64,000 nucleotides of DNA from Viola odorata (taxonomy: Eukaryota > Streptophyta > Magnoliopsida > Malpighiales > Violaceae), in the NCBI GenBank assembly GCA_963691705.1, contig OY829542.1, positions 31,854,579-31,918,578 on the forward strand, written 5' to 3'. Position numbers and translations under genes: made by a program. Positions 1 to 9,110 of the stretch are shown piece after piece. The notes beneath the pieces are model-generated. The model was not told the origin of the DNA, did not search any database, and saw only the letters and a program-made list of their open reading frames with translations. Every line of letters begins with the position of its first letter. The first letter of the stretch is position 1.

Positions 1-134
1 AAATAACTAAAAGGTAACTCAAAGCGATGATGTGAAAATAAGTCTGTAGACTTCAAAAGACAAGGAATTTTCTCCCATGGGAGAAGAGTAGGCTTGGGAA
101 TTGTTAATTGAAATAACCCTAAACTACCCTTCAC
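1..134 (+). repeat. Partial B monomer at left edge
   Basis: This is the last 134 bp of a B-family monomer, cut by the window start. It is identical to 3781-3914. The match continues: 1-998 and 3781-4778 differ at one base (780 T versus 4560 C), so the 3,780-bp (8-monomer) period already runs across the left edge. Confidence 0.95.
117..123. other. Single plant-type telomere heptamer CCCTAAA (first copy)
   Basis: Most B monomers contain one CCCTAAA near their right end. A monomers have CCCTAAG at the same place. It is never tandem, so it is not a telomeric tract; a chance match or an ancestral seed are both possible. Confidence 0.5.
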
Positions 135-285
135 TTAAGGCCTTGACCGCGGGCTTGAAGAGATTGGCTTGGAGAGCTAGCGCAAGGCCTCGGATGGCTT
201 AGGCGCGGGGACTTCATGGGATGCTAGGGTTGGCACGCCTAGTGCGCGCATGTCTTCATGGTTTGCGAGGACTTGGCGCGGATTT

Positions 286-315
286 CCTCATGGCTTGCGC
301 GGCCTATCCATGAGG
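286..315 (+). other. Inverted repeat 1: 8-bp stem, 14-nt loop (reference copy)
   Basis: CCTCATGG at 286-293 and CCATGAGG at 308-315 are perfect inverted repeats separated by 14 nt. The element is found in nearly every monomer. B3 copies read CCCCATGG in the left arm, one mismatch that would be a G-U pair in a minus-strand transcript. Confidence 0.8.
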
Positions 316-325
316 TCTTCACGTG

Positions 326-355
326 GATACGAGTGAGAGCCCTCATGCTCGTATC
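326..355 (+). other. Inverted repeat 2: 8-bp stem, 14-nt loop (reference copy)
   Basis: GATACGAG at 326-333 and CTCGTATC at 348-355 are perfect inverted repeats separated by 14 nt. TGAG (334-337) and CTCA (342-345) inside the loop can extend the stem. It starts 40 bp after inverted repeat 1. CCTCATG at 341-347 is also complementary to CATGAGG at 309-315, so the two hairpins and a third pairing compete. Confidence 0.8.
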
Positions 356-542
356 ATCTCCTCCCTCATAAAATGGATTCCTCCTCGAATCTGCGAACTC
401 CATTCCTTTGTGAATGTCACACATAGTACCTACATAGGAGAAGTATGCATCAACACTATGGAGAAGGGTTGGAAAATAACGAAAAGGTAACTCAAATCGT
501 TGTTGTGAAAATAAGTCCGTAGACATCAAAAGACAAGGTATT

Positions 543-558
543 TTCTCCCATGGGAGAA
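543..558. other. Perfect 16-bp palindrome with NcoI core (reference copy)
   Basis: TTCTCCCATGGGAGAA is its own reverse complement. It occurs once per monomer at a fixed place and is intact in almost all copies. Exceptions I saw lie near 2432, 13782, 24642, 25123, 26537, 27020, 32684, 33166, 40249, 43088 and 61528. Confidence 0.85.
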
Positions 559-607
559 GAGTAGGCTTGGGAATTATTACATGAAATAACCCTAAGCTAC
601 CCTTCAC

Positions 608-1079
608 TTAAGGCCTTGACCGCGGGCTTGAAGAGATTGGCTTGGAGAGCTAGCGCAAGGCCTCGGATGGCTTAGGCGCGGGGACTTCATGGGATGCTAG
701 GGTTGGCACGCCTGGTGCGCGCATGTCTTCATGGTTTGCGAGGACTTTGCGCGGATTTCCTCATGGTTTGCGCGGCATATCCATGAGGTCTTCACGTGGA
801 TACAAGTGAGAGCCCTCATGCTCGTATCATCTCCTCCATCTTAAAATGGATTCATCCTCAAATCTGCGCGCTCCATTCCTTTGCGAATGTCACACAGAGT
901 ACTACATCGGAGAGATATGCATCAGCACTATGGAAAAGGGTTGAAAAATAACAAAAAGGTAACTCAAAGCGATGATGTGAAAATAAGTCTGTAGACTTTA
1001 AAAGACAAGCAATTTTCTCCCATGGGAGAAGAGTAGGGTTGGGAATTGTTAAATAAAATAACCCTAAACTACCCTTCAC
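608..1079 (+). repeat. B1a monomer (reference copy, 472 bp)
   Basis: Reference for B1a. Markers are CCTGGTGCGCGC, ACTTTGCGCGG, GGTTTGCGCGGCATATCC, CTTCACGTGGATACAAG, CATCTTAAAATGG, GAGTACTACATCGG, AATAACAAAAAGG, AGTAGGGTTGGG and TTAAATAAAAT. It is 1 bp shorter than A because GTACTAC replaces GTACCTAC, which shifts the antisense frame. The end of the monomer contains one plant-telomere-type heptamer, CCCTAAA, where A monomers have CCCTAAG. Confidence 0.92.
858..1079 (-). pseudogene. Frameshifted pol-tail relic in B1 monomers (73 codons, reference copy)
   Basis: Same frame as in A for the first 58 or so residues (LTIPNPTLLPWEK, FELPFCYF, DAYLSDV). Loss of one C (GTACTAC for GTACCTAC, near 901) then shifts the frame, and it ends in AKEWSAQI with no NPF motif. 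All B1 monomers carry this deletion, which also makes them 472 bp long. It shows that the reading frame is dispensable. Confidence 0.6.
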
Positions 1080-1552
1080 TTAAGGCCTTGACCGCGGGCT
1101 TGAAGAGATTGGCTTGGAGAGCTAGCGCAAGGCCTCGGATGGCTTAGGCGTGGGGATTTCATGGGATGCTAGGCTTGGCACGCCTAGTGCGCGCATGTCT
1201 TCATGGTTTGCGAGGACTTGGCGCGGATTTCCTCATGGCTTGCGTGGCCTATCCATGAGGTCTTCTCGTGGATACGAGTGAGAGCCCTCATGCTCGTATC
1301 ATCTCCTCCCTTATAAAATGGATTCCTCCTCGAATCTGCGAACTCCATTCCTTTGTGAATGTCACACATAGTACCTACATAGGAGAAGTATGCATCAACA
1401 CTATGGAGAAGGGTTGGAAAATAACGAAAAGGTAACTCAAATCGTTGTTGTGAAAATAAGTCCGTAGACATCAAAAGACAACGTATTTTCTCCCATGGGA
1501 GAAGAGTAGGCTTGGGAATTATTACATGAAATAACCCTAAGCTACCCTTCAC
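1080..1552 (+). repeat. A2 monomer (reference copy, 473 bp)
   Basis: Reference for A2. It differs from A1 mainly at GCGTGGGG (A1 GCGCGGGG), GCTTGCGTGGCC (A1 GCTTGCGCGGCC) and CTTCTCGTGG (A1 CTTCACGTGG). Two of these three are CpG to TpG changes. This copy alone reads CCCTTATAAAATGG, which makes a TATAAAA string at 1312-1318. Other A monomers read CCCTCATAAAATGG. Further A2 copies start at 2970, 5805, 8167, 10056, 29437, 36057, 46461, 54499, 58754 and 63482. Confidence 0.92.
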
Positions 1553-2024
1553 TTAAGGCCTTGACCGCGGGCTTGAAGAGATTGGCTTGGAGAGCTAGCG
1601 CAAGGCCTCGGATGGCTTAGGCGCGGGGACTTCATGGGATGCTAGGGTTGGCACGCCTGGTGCGCGCATGTCTTCATGGTTTGCGAGGACTTTGCGCGGA
1701 TTTCCTCATGGTTTGCGCGGCCTATCCATGAGGTCTTCACATGGATACAAGTGAGAGCCCTCATGCTCGTATCATCTCCTCCATCTTAAAATGGATTCAT
1801 CCTCAAATCTGCGCGCTCCATTCCTTTGCGAATGTCACACAGAGTACTACATCGGAGAGATATGCATCAGCACTATGGAAAAGGGTTGAAAAATAACAAA
1901 AAGGTAACTCAAAGCGATGATGTGAAAATAAGTCTGTAGACTTTAAAAGACAAGCAATTTTCTCCCATGGGAGAAGAGTAGGCTTGGGAATTGTTAAATA
2001 AAATAACCCTAAACTACCCTTCAC
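1553..2024 (+). repeat. B1b monomer (reference copy, 472 bp)
   Basis: Reference for B1b. It is like B1a but has GGCCTATCC (B1a GGCATATCC), CTTCACATGGATACAAG (B1a CTTCACGTGG) and AGTAGGCTTGGG. It follows A2, whereas B1a follows A1, which gives the four-monomer cycle. Confidence 0.9.
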
Positions 2025-3914
2025 TTAAGGCCTTGACCGCGGGCTTGAAGAGATTGGCTTGGAGAGCTAGCGCAAGGCCTCGGATGGCTTAGGCGCGGGG
2101 ACTTCATGGGATGCTAGGGTTGGCACGCCTAGTGCGCGCATGTCTTCATGGTTTGCGAGGACTTGGCGCGGATTTCCTCATGGCTTGCGCGGCCTATCCA
2201 TGAGGTCTTCACGTGGATACGAGTGAGAGCCCTCATGCTCGTATCATCTCCTCCCTCATAAAATGGATTCCTCCTCGAATCTGCGAACTCCATTCCTTTG
2301 TGAATGTCACACATAGTACCTACATAGGAGAAGTATGCATCAACACTATGTAGAAGGGTTGGAAAATAACGAAAAGGTAACTCAAATCGTTGTTGTGAAA
2401 ATAAGTCCGTAGACTTCAAAAGACAAGGTATTTTTTCCCATGGGAGAAGAGTAGGCTTGGGAATTATTACATGAAATAACCCTAAGCTACCCTTCACTTA
2501 AGGCCTTGACCGCGGGCTTGAAGAGATTGGCTTGGAGAGCTAGCGCAAGGCCTCGGATGGCTTAGGCGCGGGGACTTCATGGGATGCTAGGGTTGGCACG
2601 CCTGGTGCGCGCATGTCTTCATGGTTTGCGAGGACTTTGCGCGGATTTCCTCATGGTTTGCGCGGCATATCCATGAGGTCTTCACGTGGATACAAGTGAG
2701 AGCCCTCATGCTCGTATCATCTCCTCTATCTTAAAATGGATTCATCCTCAAATCTGCGCGCTCCATTCCTTTGCGAATGTCACACAGAGTACTACATCGG
2801 AGAGATATGCATCAGCACTATGGAAAAGGGTTGAAAAATAACAAAAAGGTAACTCAAAGCGATGATGTGAAAATAAGTCTGTAGACTTTAAAAGACAAGT
2901 AATTTTCTCCCATGGGAGAAGAGTAGGGTTGGGAATTGTTAAATAAAATAACCCTAAACTACCCTTCACTTAAGGCCTTGACCGCGGGCTTGAAGAGATT
3001 GGCTTGGAGAGCTAGCGCAAGGCCTCGGATGGCTTAGGCGTGGGGACTTCATGGGATGCTAGGGTTGGCACGCCTAGTGCGCGCATGTCTTCATGGTTTG
3101 CGAGGACTTGGCGCGGATTTCCTCATGGCTTGCGTGGCCTATCCATGAGGTCTTCTCGTGGATACGAGTGAGAGCCCTCATGCTCGTATCATCTCCTCCC
3201 TCATAAAATGGATTCCTCCTCGAATCTGCGAACTCCATTCCTTTGTGAATGTCACACATAGTACCTACATAGGAGAAGTATGCATCAACACTATGGAGAA
3301 GGGTTGGAAAATAACGAAAAGGTAACTCAAATCGTTGTTGTGAAAATAAGTCCGTAGACATCAAAAGACAACGTATTTTCTCCCATGGGAGAAGAGTAGG
3401 CTTGGGAATTATTACATGAAATAACCCTAAGCTACCCTTCACTTAAGGCCTTGACCGCGGGCTTGAAGAGATTGGCTTGGAGAGCTAGCGCAAGGCCTCG
3501 GATGGCTTAGGCGCGGGGACTTCATGGGATGCTAGGGTTGGCACGCCTGGTGCGCGCATGTCTTCATGGTTTGTGAGGACTTTGCGCGGATTTCCTCATG
3601 GTTTGCGCGGCCTATCCATGAGGTCTTCACATGGATACAAGTGAGAGCCCTCATGCTCGTATCATCTCCACCATCTTAAAATAGATTCATCCTCAAATCT
3701 GCGCGCTCCATTCCATTGCGAATGTCACACAGAGTACTACATCGGAGAGATATGCATCAACACTATGGAAAAGGTTTGGAAAATAACTAAAAGGTAACTC
3801 AAAGCGATGATGTGAAAATAAGTCTGTAGACTTCAAAAGACAAGGAATTTTCTCCCATGGGAGAAGAGTAGGCTTGGGAATTGTTAATTGAAATAACCCT
3901 AAACTACCCTTCAC
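2025..3914 (+). repeat. Tetrameric HOR unit 2, last monomer recombinant
   Basis: Monomers at 2025 (A1), 2498 (B1a), 2970 (A2) and 3443. The fourth begins as B1b (GGCCTATCC, CTTCACATGG, GATACAAG) but its right end is B3-like (ATCAACAC, AAAGGTTTGG, AATAACTAAAAGG, CTTCAAAAGACAAGG, TTAATTGAAAT). It has private changes AAAATAGATTC near 3683 and TTCCATTGCG near 3713, which tag it as the source of the later recombinant at 6750. Confidence 0.85.
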
Positions 3915-4859
3915 TTAAGGCCTTGACCGCGGGCTTGAAGAGATTGGCTTGGAGAGCTAGCGCAAGGCCTCGGATGGCTTAGGCGCGGGGACTTCATGGG
4001 ATGCTAGGGTTGGCACGCCTAGTGCGCGCATGTCTTCATGGTTTGCGAGGACTTGGCGCGGATTTCCTCATGGCTTGCGCGGCCTATCCATGAGGTCTTC
4101 ACGTGGATACGAGTGAGAGCCCTCATGCTCGTATCATCTCCTCCCTCATAAAATGGATTCCTCCTCGAATCTGCGAACTCCATTCCTTTGTGAATGTCAC
4201 ACATAGTACCTACATAGGAGAAGTATGCATCAACACTATGGAGAAGGGTTGGAAAATAACGAAAAGGTAACTCAAATCGTTGTTGTGAAAATAAGTCCGT
4301 AGACATCAAAAGACAAGGTATTTTCTCCCATGGGAGAAGAGTAGGCTTGGGAATTATTACATGAAATAACCCTAAGCTACCCTTCACTTAAGGCCTTGAC
4401 CGCGGGCTTGAAGAGATTGGCTTGGAGAGCTAGCGCAAGGCCTCGGATGGCTTAGGCGCGGGGACTTCATGGGATGCTAGGGTTGGCACGCCTGGTGCGC
4501 GCATGTCTTCATGGTTTGCGAGGACTTTGCGCGGATTTCCTCATGGTTTGCGCGGCATACCCATGAGGTCTTCACGTGGATACAAGTGAGAGCCCTCATG
4601 CTCGTATCATCTCCTCCATCTTAAAATGGATTCATCCTCAAATCTGCGCGCTCCATTCCTTTGCGAATGTCACACAGAGTACTACATCGGAGAGATATGC
4701 ATCAGCACTATGGAAAAGGGTTGAAAAATAACAAAAAGGTAACTCAAAGCGATGATGTGAAAATAAGTCTGTAGACTTCAAAAGACAAGGAATTTTCTCC
4801 CATGGGAGAAGAGTAGGCTTGGGAATTGTTAATTGAAATAACCCTAAACTACCCTTCAC
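3915..4859 (+). repeat. Half HOR unit: A1 plus chimeric B (945 bp)
   Basis: An A1 monomer (3915-4387) followed by a chimeric B (4388-4859), then directly by another A1 at 4860. The A2-B1b half of the tetramer is missing here. The chimera suggests that the missing half was lost by unequal exchange. Confidence 0.83.
4388..4859 (+). repeat. Chimeric B monomer (B1a left, 3443-type right)
   Basis: The left part matches the B1a at 608 base for base except position 4560. From 4779 it matches the monomer at 3443 instead (CTTCAAAAGACAAGG, GGCTTGGG, TTAATTGAAAT). The switch lies between 4733, still B1a (AATAACAAAAAGG), and 4779, the first 3443-type base. This is a 46-bp interval within sequence identical in both parents. 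The simplest reading is an unequal crossover or conversion. Confidence 0.85.
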
Positions 4860-6749
4860 TTAAGGCCTTGACCGCGGGCTTGAAGAGATTGGCTTGGAGA
4901 GCTAGCGCAAGGCCTCGGATGGCTTAGGCGCGGGGACTTCATGGGATGCTAGGGTTGGCACGCCTAGTGCGCGCATGTCTTCATGGTTTGCGAGGACTTG
5001 GCGCGGATTTCCTCATGGCTTGCGCGGCCTATCCATGAGGTCTTCACGTGGATACGAGTGAGAGCCCTCATGCTCGTATCATCTCCTCCCTCATAAAATG
5101 GATTCCTCCTCGAATCTGCGAACTCCATTCCTTTGTGAATGTCACACATAGTACCTACATAGGAGAAGTATGCATCAACACTATGGAGAAGGGTTGGAAA
5201 ATAACGAAAAGGTAACTCAAATCGTTGTTGTGAAAATAAGTCCGTAGACATCAAAAGACAAGGTATTTTCTCCCATGGGAGAAGAGTAGGCTTGGGAATT
5301 ATTACATGAAATAACCCTAAGCTACCCTTCACTTAAGGCCTTGACCGCGGGCTTGAAGAGATTGGCTTGGAGAGCTAGCGCAAGGCCTCGGATGGCTTAG
5401 GCGCGGGGACTTCATGGGATGCTAGGGTTGGCACGCCTGGTGCGCGCATGTCTTCATGGTTTGCGAGGACTTTGCGCGGATTTCCTCATGGTTTGCGCGG
5501 CATATCCATGAGGTCTTCACGTGGATACAAGTGAGAGCCCTCATGCTCGTATCATCTCCTCCATCTTAAAATGGATTCATCCTCAAATCTGCGCGCTCCA
5601 TTCCTTTGCGAATGTCACACAGAGTACTACATCGGAGAGATATGCATCAGCACTATGGAAAAGGGTTGAAAAATAACAAAAAGGTAACTCAAAGCGATGA
5701 TGTGAAAATAAGTCTGTAGACTTTAAAAGACAAGCAATTTTCTCCCATGGGAGAAGAGTAGGGTTGGGAATTGTTAAATAAAATAACCCTAAACTACCCT
5801 TCACTTAAGGCCTTGACCGCGGGCTTGAAGAGATTGGCTTGGAGAGCTAGCGCAAGGCCTCGGATGGCTTAGGCGTGGGGACTTCATGGGATGCTAGGGT
5901 TGGCACGCCTAGTGCGCGCATGTCTTCATGGTTTGCGAGGACTTGGCGCGGATTTCCTCATGGCTTGCGTGGCCTATCCATGAGGTCTTCTCGTGGATAC
6001 GAGTGAGAGCCCTCATGCTCGTATCATCTCCTCCCTCATAAAATGGATTCCTCCTCGAATCTGCGAACTCCATTCCTTTGTGAATGTCACACATAGTACC
6101 TACATAGGAGAAGTATGCATCAACACTATGGAGAAGGGTTGGAAAATAACGAAAAGGTAACTCAAATCGTTGTTGTGAAAATAAGTCCGTAGACATCAAA
6201 AGACAAGGTATTTTCTCCCATGGGAGAAGAGTAGGCTTGGGAATTATTACATGAAATAACCCTAAGCTACCCTTCACTTAAGGCCTTGACCGCGGGCTTG
6301 AAGAGATTGGCTTGGAGAGCTAGCGCAAGGCCTCGGATGGCTTAGGCGCGGGGACTTCATGGGATGCTAGGGTTGGCACGCCTGGTGCGCGCATGTCTTC
6401 ATGGTTTGCGAGGACTTTGCGCGGATTTCCTCATGGTTTGCGCGGCCTATCCATGAGGTCTTCACATGGATACAAGTGAGAGCCCTCATGCTCGTATCAT
6501 CTCCTCCATCTTAAAATGGATTCATCCTCAAATCTGCGCGCTCCATTCCTTTGCGAATGTCACACAGAGTACTACATCGGAGAGATATGCATCAGCACTA
6601 TGGAAAAGGGTTGAAAAATAACAAAAAGGTAACTCAAAGCGATGATGTGAAAATAAGTCTGTAGACTTTAAAAGACAAGCAATTTTCTCCCATGGGAGAA
6701 GAGTAGGCTTGGGAATTGTTAAATAAAATAACCCTAAACTACCCTTCAC
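4860..6749 (+). repeat. Tetrameric HOR unit 3 (A1-B1a-A2-B1b)
   Basis: Complete 1,890-bp unit with monomers at 4860, 5333, 5805 and 6278. Markers agree with unit 1 throughout, including GCGTGGGG and CTTCTCGTGG in A2 and CTTCACATGG in B1b. It is followed by an extra hybrid monomer, so the next tetramer starts at 7222, 472 bp later than expected. Confidence 0.87.
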
Positions 6750-7221
6750 TTAAGGCCTTGACCGCGGGCTTGAAGAGATTGGCTTGGAGAGCTAGCGCAA
6801 GGCCTCGGATGGCTTAGGCGCGGGGACTTCATGGGATGCTAGGGTTGGCACGCCTAGTGCGCGCATGTCTTCATGGTTTGCGAGGACTTGGCGCGGATTT
6901 CCTCATGGCTTGCGCGGCCTATCCATGAGGTCTTCACATGGATACAAGTGAGAGCCCTCATGCTCGTATCATCTCCTCCATCTTAAAATAGATTCATCCT
7001 CAAATCTGCGCGCTCCATTCCATTGCGAATGTCACACAGAGTACTACATCGGAGAGATATGCATCAACACTATGGAAAAGGTTTGGAAAATAACTAAAAG
7101 GTAACTCAAAGCGATGATGTGAAAATAAGTCTGTAGACTTCAAAAGACAAGGAATTTTCTCCCATGGGAGAAGAGTAGGCTTGGGAATTGTTAATTGAAA
7201 TAACCCTAAACTACCCTTCAC
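6750..7221 (+). repeat. A/B hybrid monomer, first B-B junction
   Basis: The left part is A1 (CCTAGTGCGCGC, ACTTGGCGCGG, GGCTTGCGCGG, C at 6909). The right part is the 3443-type B (CTTCACATGG with A at 6938, GATACAAG, AAAATAGATTC, TTCCATTGCG, AAAGGTTTGG, TTAATTGAAAT). The switch lies between 6909 and 6938, inside the loop and 3' arm of the first hairpin (6901-6930). A crossover between A and B one monomer out of register would produce this hybrid and put two B-type right ends 472 bp apart. Confidence 0.87.
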
Positions 7222-9110
7222 TTAAGGCCTTGACCGCGGGCTTGAAGAGATTGGCTTGGAGAGCTAGCGCAAGGCCTCGGATGGCTTAGGCGCGGGGACT
7301 TCATGGGATGCTAGGGTTGGCACGCCTAGTGCGCGCATGTCTTCATGGTTTGCGAGGACTTGGCGCGGATTTCCTCATGGCTTGCGCGGCCTATCCATGA
7401 GGTCTTCACGTGGATACGAGTGAGAGCCCTCATGCTCGTATCATCTCCTCCCTCATAAAATGGATTCCTCCTCGAATCTGCGAACTCCATTCCTTTGTGA
7501 ATGTCACACATAGTACCTACATAGGAGAAGTATGCATCAACACTATGGAGAAGGGTTGGAAAATAACGAAAAGGTAACTCAAATCGTTGTTGTGAAAATA
7601 AGTCCGTAGACATCAAAAGACAAGGTATTTTCTCCCATGGGAGAAGAGTAGGCTTGGGAATTATTACATGAAATAACCCTAAGCTACCCTTCACTTAAGG
7701 CCTTGACCGCGGGCTTGAAGAGATTGGCTTGGAGAGCTAGCGCAAGGCCTCGGATGGCTTAGGCGCGGGGACTTCATGGGATGCTAGGGTTGGCACGCCT
7801 GGTGCGCGCATGTCTTCATGGTTTGCGAGGACTTTGTGCGGATTTCCTCATGGTTTGCGCGGCATATCCATGAGGTCTTCACGTGGATACAAGTGAGAGC
7901 CCTCATGCTCGTATCATCTCCTCCATCTTAAAATGGATTCATCCTCAAATCTGCGCGCTCCATTCCTTTGCGAATGTCACACAGAGTACTACATCGGAGA
8001 GATATGCATCAGCACTATGGAAAAGGGTTGAAAAATAACAAAAAGGTAACTCAAAGCGATGATGTGAAAATAAGTCTGTAGACTTTAAAAGACAAGCAAT
8101 TTTCTCCCATGGGAGAAGAGTAGGGTTAGGAATTGTTAAATAAAATAACCCTAAACTACCCTTCACTTAAGGCCTTGACCGCGGGCTTGAAGAGATTGGC
8201 TTGGAGAGCTAGCGCAAGGCCTCGGATGGCTTAGGCGTGGGGACTTCATGGGATGCTAGGGTTGGCACGCCTAGTGCGCGCATGTCTTCATGGTTTGCGA
8301 GGACTTGGCGCGGATTTCCTCATGGCTTGCGTGGCCTATCCATGAGGTCTTCTCGTGGATACGAGTGAGAGCCCTCATGCTCGTATCATCTCCTCCCTCA
8401 TAAAATGGATTCCTCCTCGAATCTGCGAACTCCATTCCTTTGTGAATGTCACACATAGTACCTACATAGGAGAAGTATGCATCAACACTATGGAGAAGGG
8501 TTGGAAAATAACGAAAAGGTAACTCAAATCGTTGTTGTGAAAATAAGTCCGTAGACATCAAAAGACAAGGTATTTTCTCCCATGGGAGAAGAGTAGGCTT
8601 GGGAATTATTACATGAAATAACCCTAAGCTACCCTTCACTTAAGGCCTTGACCGCGGGCTTGAAGAGATTGGCTTGGAGAGCTAGCGCAAGGCCTCGGAT
8701 GGCTTAGGCGCGGGGACTTCATGGGATGCTAGGGTTGGCACGCCTGGTGCGCGCATGTCTTCATGGTTTGCGAGGACTTTGCGCGGATTTCCTCATGGTT
8801 TGCGCGGCCTATCCATGAGGTCTTCACATGGATACAAGTGAGAGCCCTCATGCTCGTATCATCTCCTCCATCTTAAAATGGATTCATCCTCAAATCTGCG
8901 CGCTCCATTCCTTTGCGAATGTCACACAGAGTACTACATCGGAGAGATATGCATCAGCACTATGGAAAAGGGTTGAAAAAAAAAAAAAGGTAACTCAAAG
9001 CGATGATGTGAAAATAAGTCTGTAGACTTTAAAAGGCAAGCAATTTTCTCCCATGGGAGAAGAGTAGGCTTGGGAATTGTTAAATAAAATAACCCTAAAC
9101 TACCCTTCAC
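7222..9110 (+). repeat. Tetrameric HOR unit 4 (1,889 bp)
   Basis: Monomers at 7222 (A1), 7695 (B1a), 8167 (A2) and 8640 (B1b). The B1b copy is 471 bp because the usual AAAAATAACAAAAA is replaced by a pure A run at 8976-8988. The B1a copy has a private GTGCGG in place of GCGCGG near 7837. Confidence 0.87.
8976..8988 (+). repeat. A13 homopolymer replacing AAAAATAACAAAAA
   Basis: Other B1 monomers read GTTG-AAAAATAACAAAAA-GG here (14 nt). This copy reads 13 consecutive A. Loss of TAAC plus slippage explains the 1-bp shortening of the monomer and the plus-strand open frame at 8828-9025. A sequencing or consensus error in a homopolymer is possible. Confidence 0.8.

Larger units (their letters stand above)
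135..607 (+). repeat. A1 monomer (reference copy, 473 bp)
   Basis: First complete monomer and my reference for subtype A1. Diagnostic strings in order are GCGCGGGGACTTC, CCTAGTGCGCGC, ACTTGGCGCGG, GCTTGCGCGGCC, CTTCACGTGG, CCCTCATAAAATGG, GCGAACTCC, TAGTACCTACATAGG and ATTATTACATG. The left part (to about 355) is rich in CpG and GC. The remainder is AT-richer and holds the antisense relic reading frame. Two hairpins lie at 286-315 and 326-355 and a 16-bp palindrome at 543-558. The same subtype recurs at 2025, 3915, 4860, 7222, 9111 and elsewhere. Confidence 0.93.
239..607 (-). pseudogene. Ty3/gypsy pol-tail-like relic in A monomers (122 codons, reference copy)
   Basis: Antisense open frame present in most A monomers. 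It opens at GTG directly after a TAA, so it has no ATG start; the first ATG is codon 28. Residues 72-85 read ADSRRNPFYEGGDD, followed by TSMRA. The pattern D-[SL]-R-x-N-P-F-x-E-G-x-D-D is one I recognise from the C-terminal tail, after integrase, of many plant Ty3/gypsy polyproteins. The 37 residues after it and the stop fit such a tail. No protease, reverse transcriptase, RNase H or integrase core is present. Codon 83 (GGA) is TGA in five copies and the 50243 copy also has a TAA, so the frame is not under coding constraint. I infer a retroelement relic carried by the satellite, not a gene. Confidence 0.6.
135..2024 (+). repeat. Tetrameric HOR unit 1 (A1-B1a-A2-B1b, 1,890 bp)
   Basis: First complete tetramer, with monomers at 135, 608, 1080 and 1553. 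The order of subtype markers is repeated from 2025, 4860, 7222 and 9111, which defines a 1,890-bp higher-order repeat for the left part of the window. Confidence 0.88.

Noticed and set aside
117..123. Telomeric repeat tract
   Set aside because: There is only one CCCTAAA per B monomer, never in tandem, so no telomere is present. It is kept as a minor feature only.
353..366. Polypurine tract of an LTR element on the minus strand
   Set aside because: The purine run GAGGGAGGAGA is the codons for EGG within the relic frame, and no LTR end (TG...CA) follows in the expected position.
1312..1318. TATA box (TATAAAA)
   Set aside because: It is a single-base variant of the standard CATAAAA and occurs in one monomer only. 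No initiator or transcript structure supports a promoter.
8828..9025. Plus-strand open frame of 65 codons
   Set aside because: It exists only because the A13 run removes the TAAC stop context. The same strand of every other monomer lacks it, and the frame has no recognisable motif.
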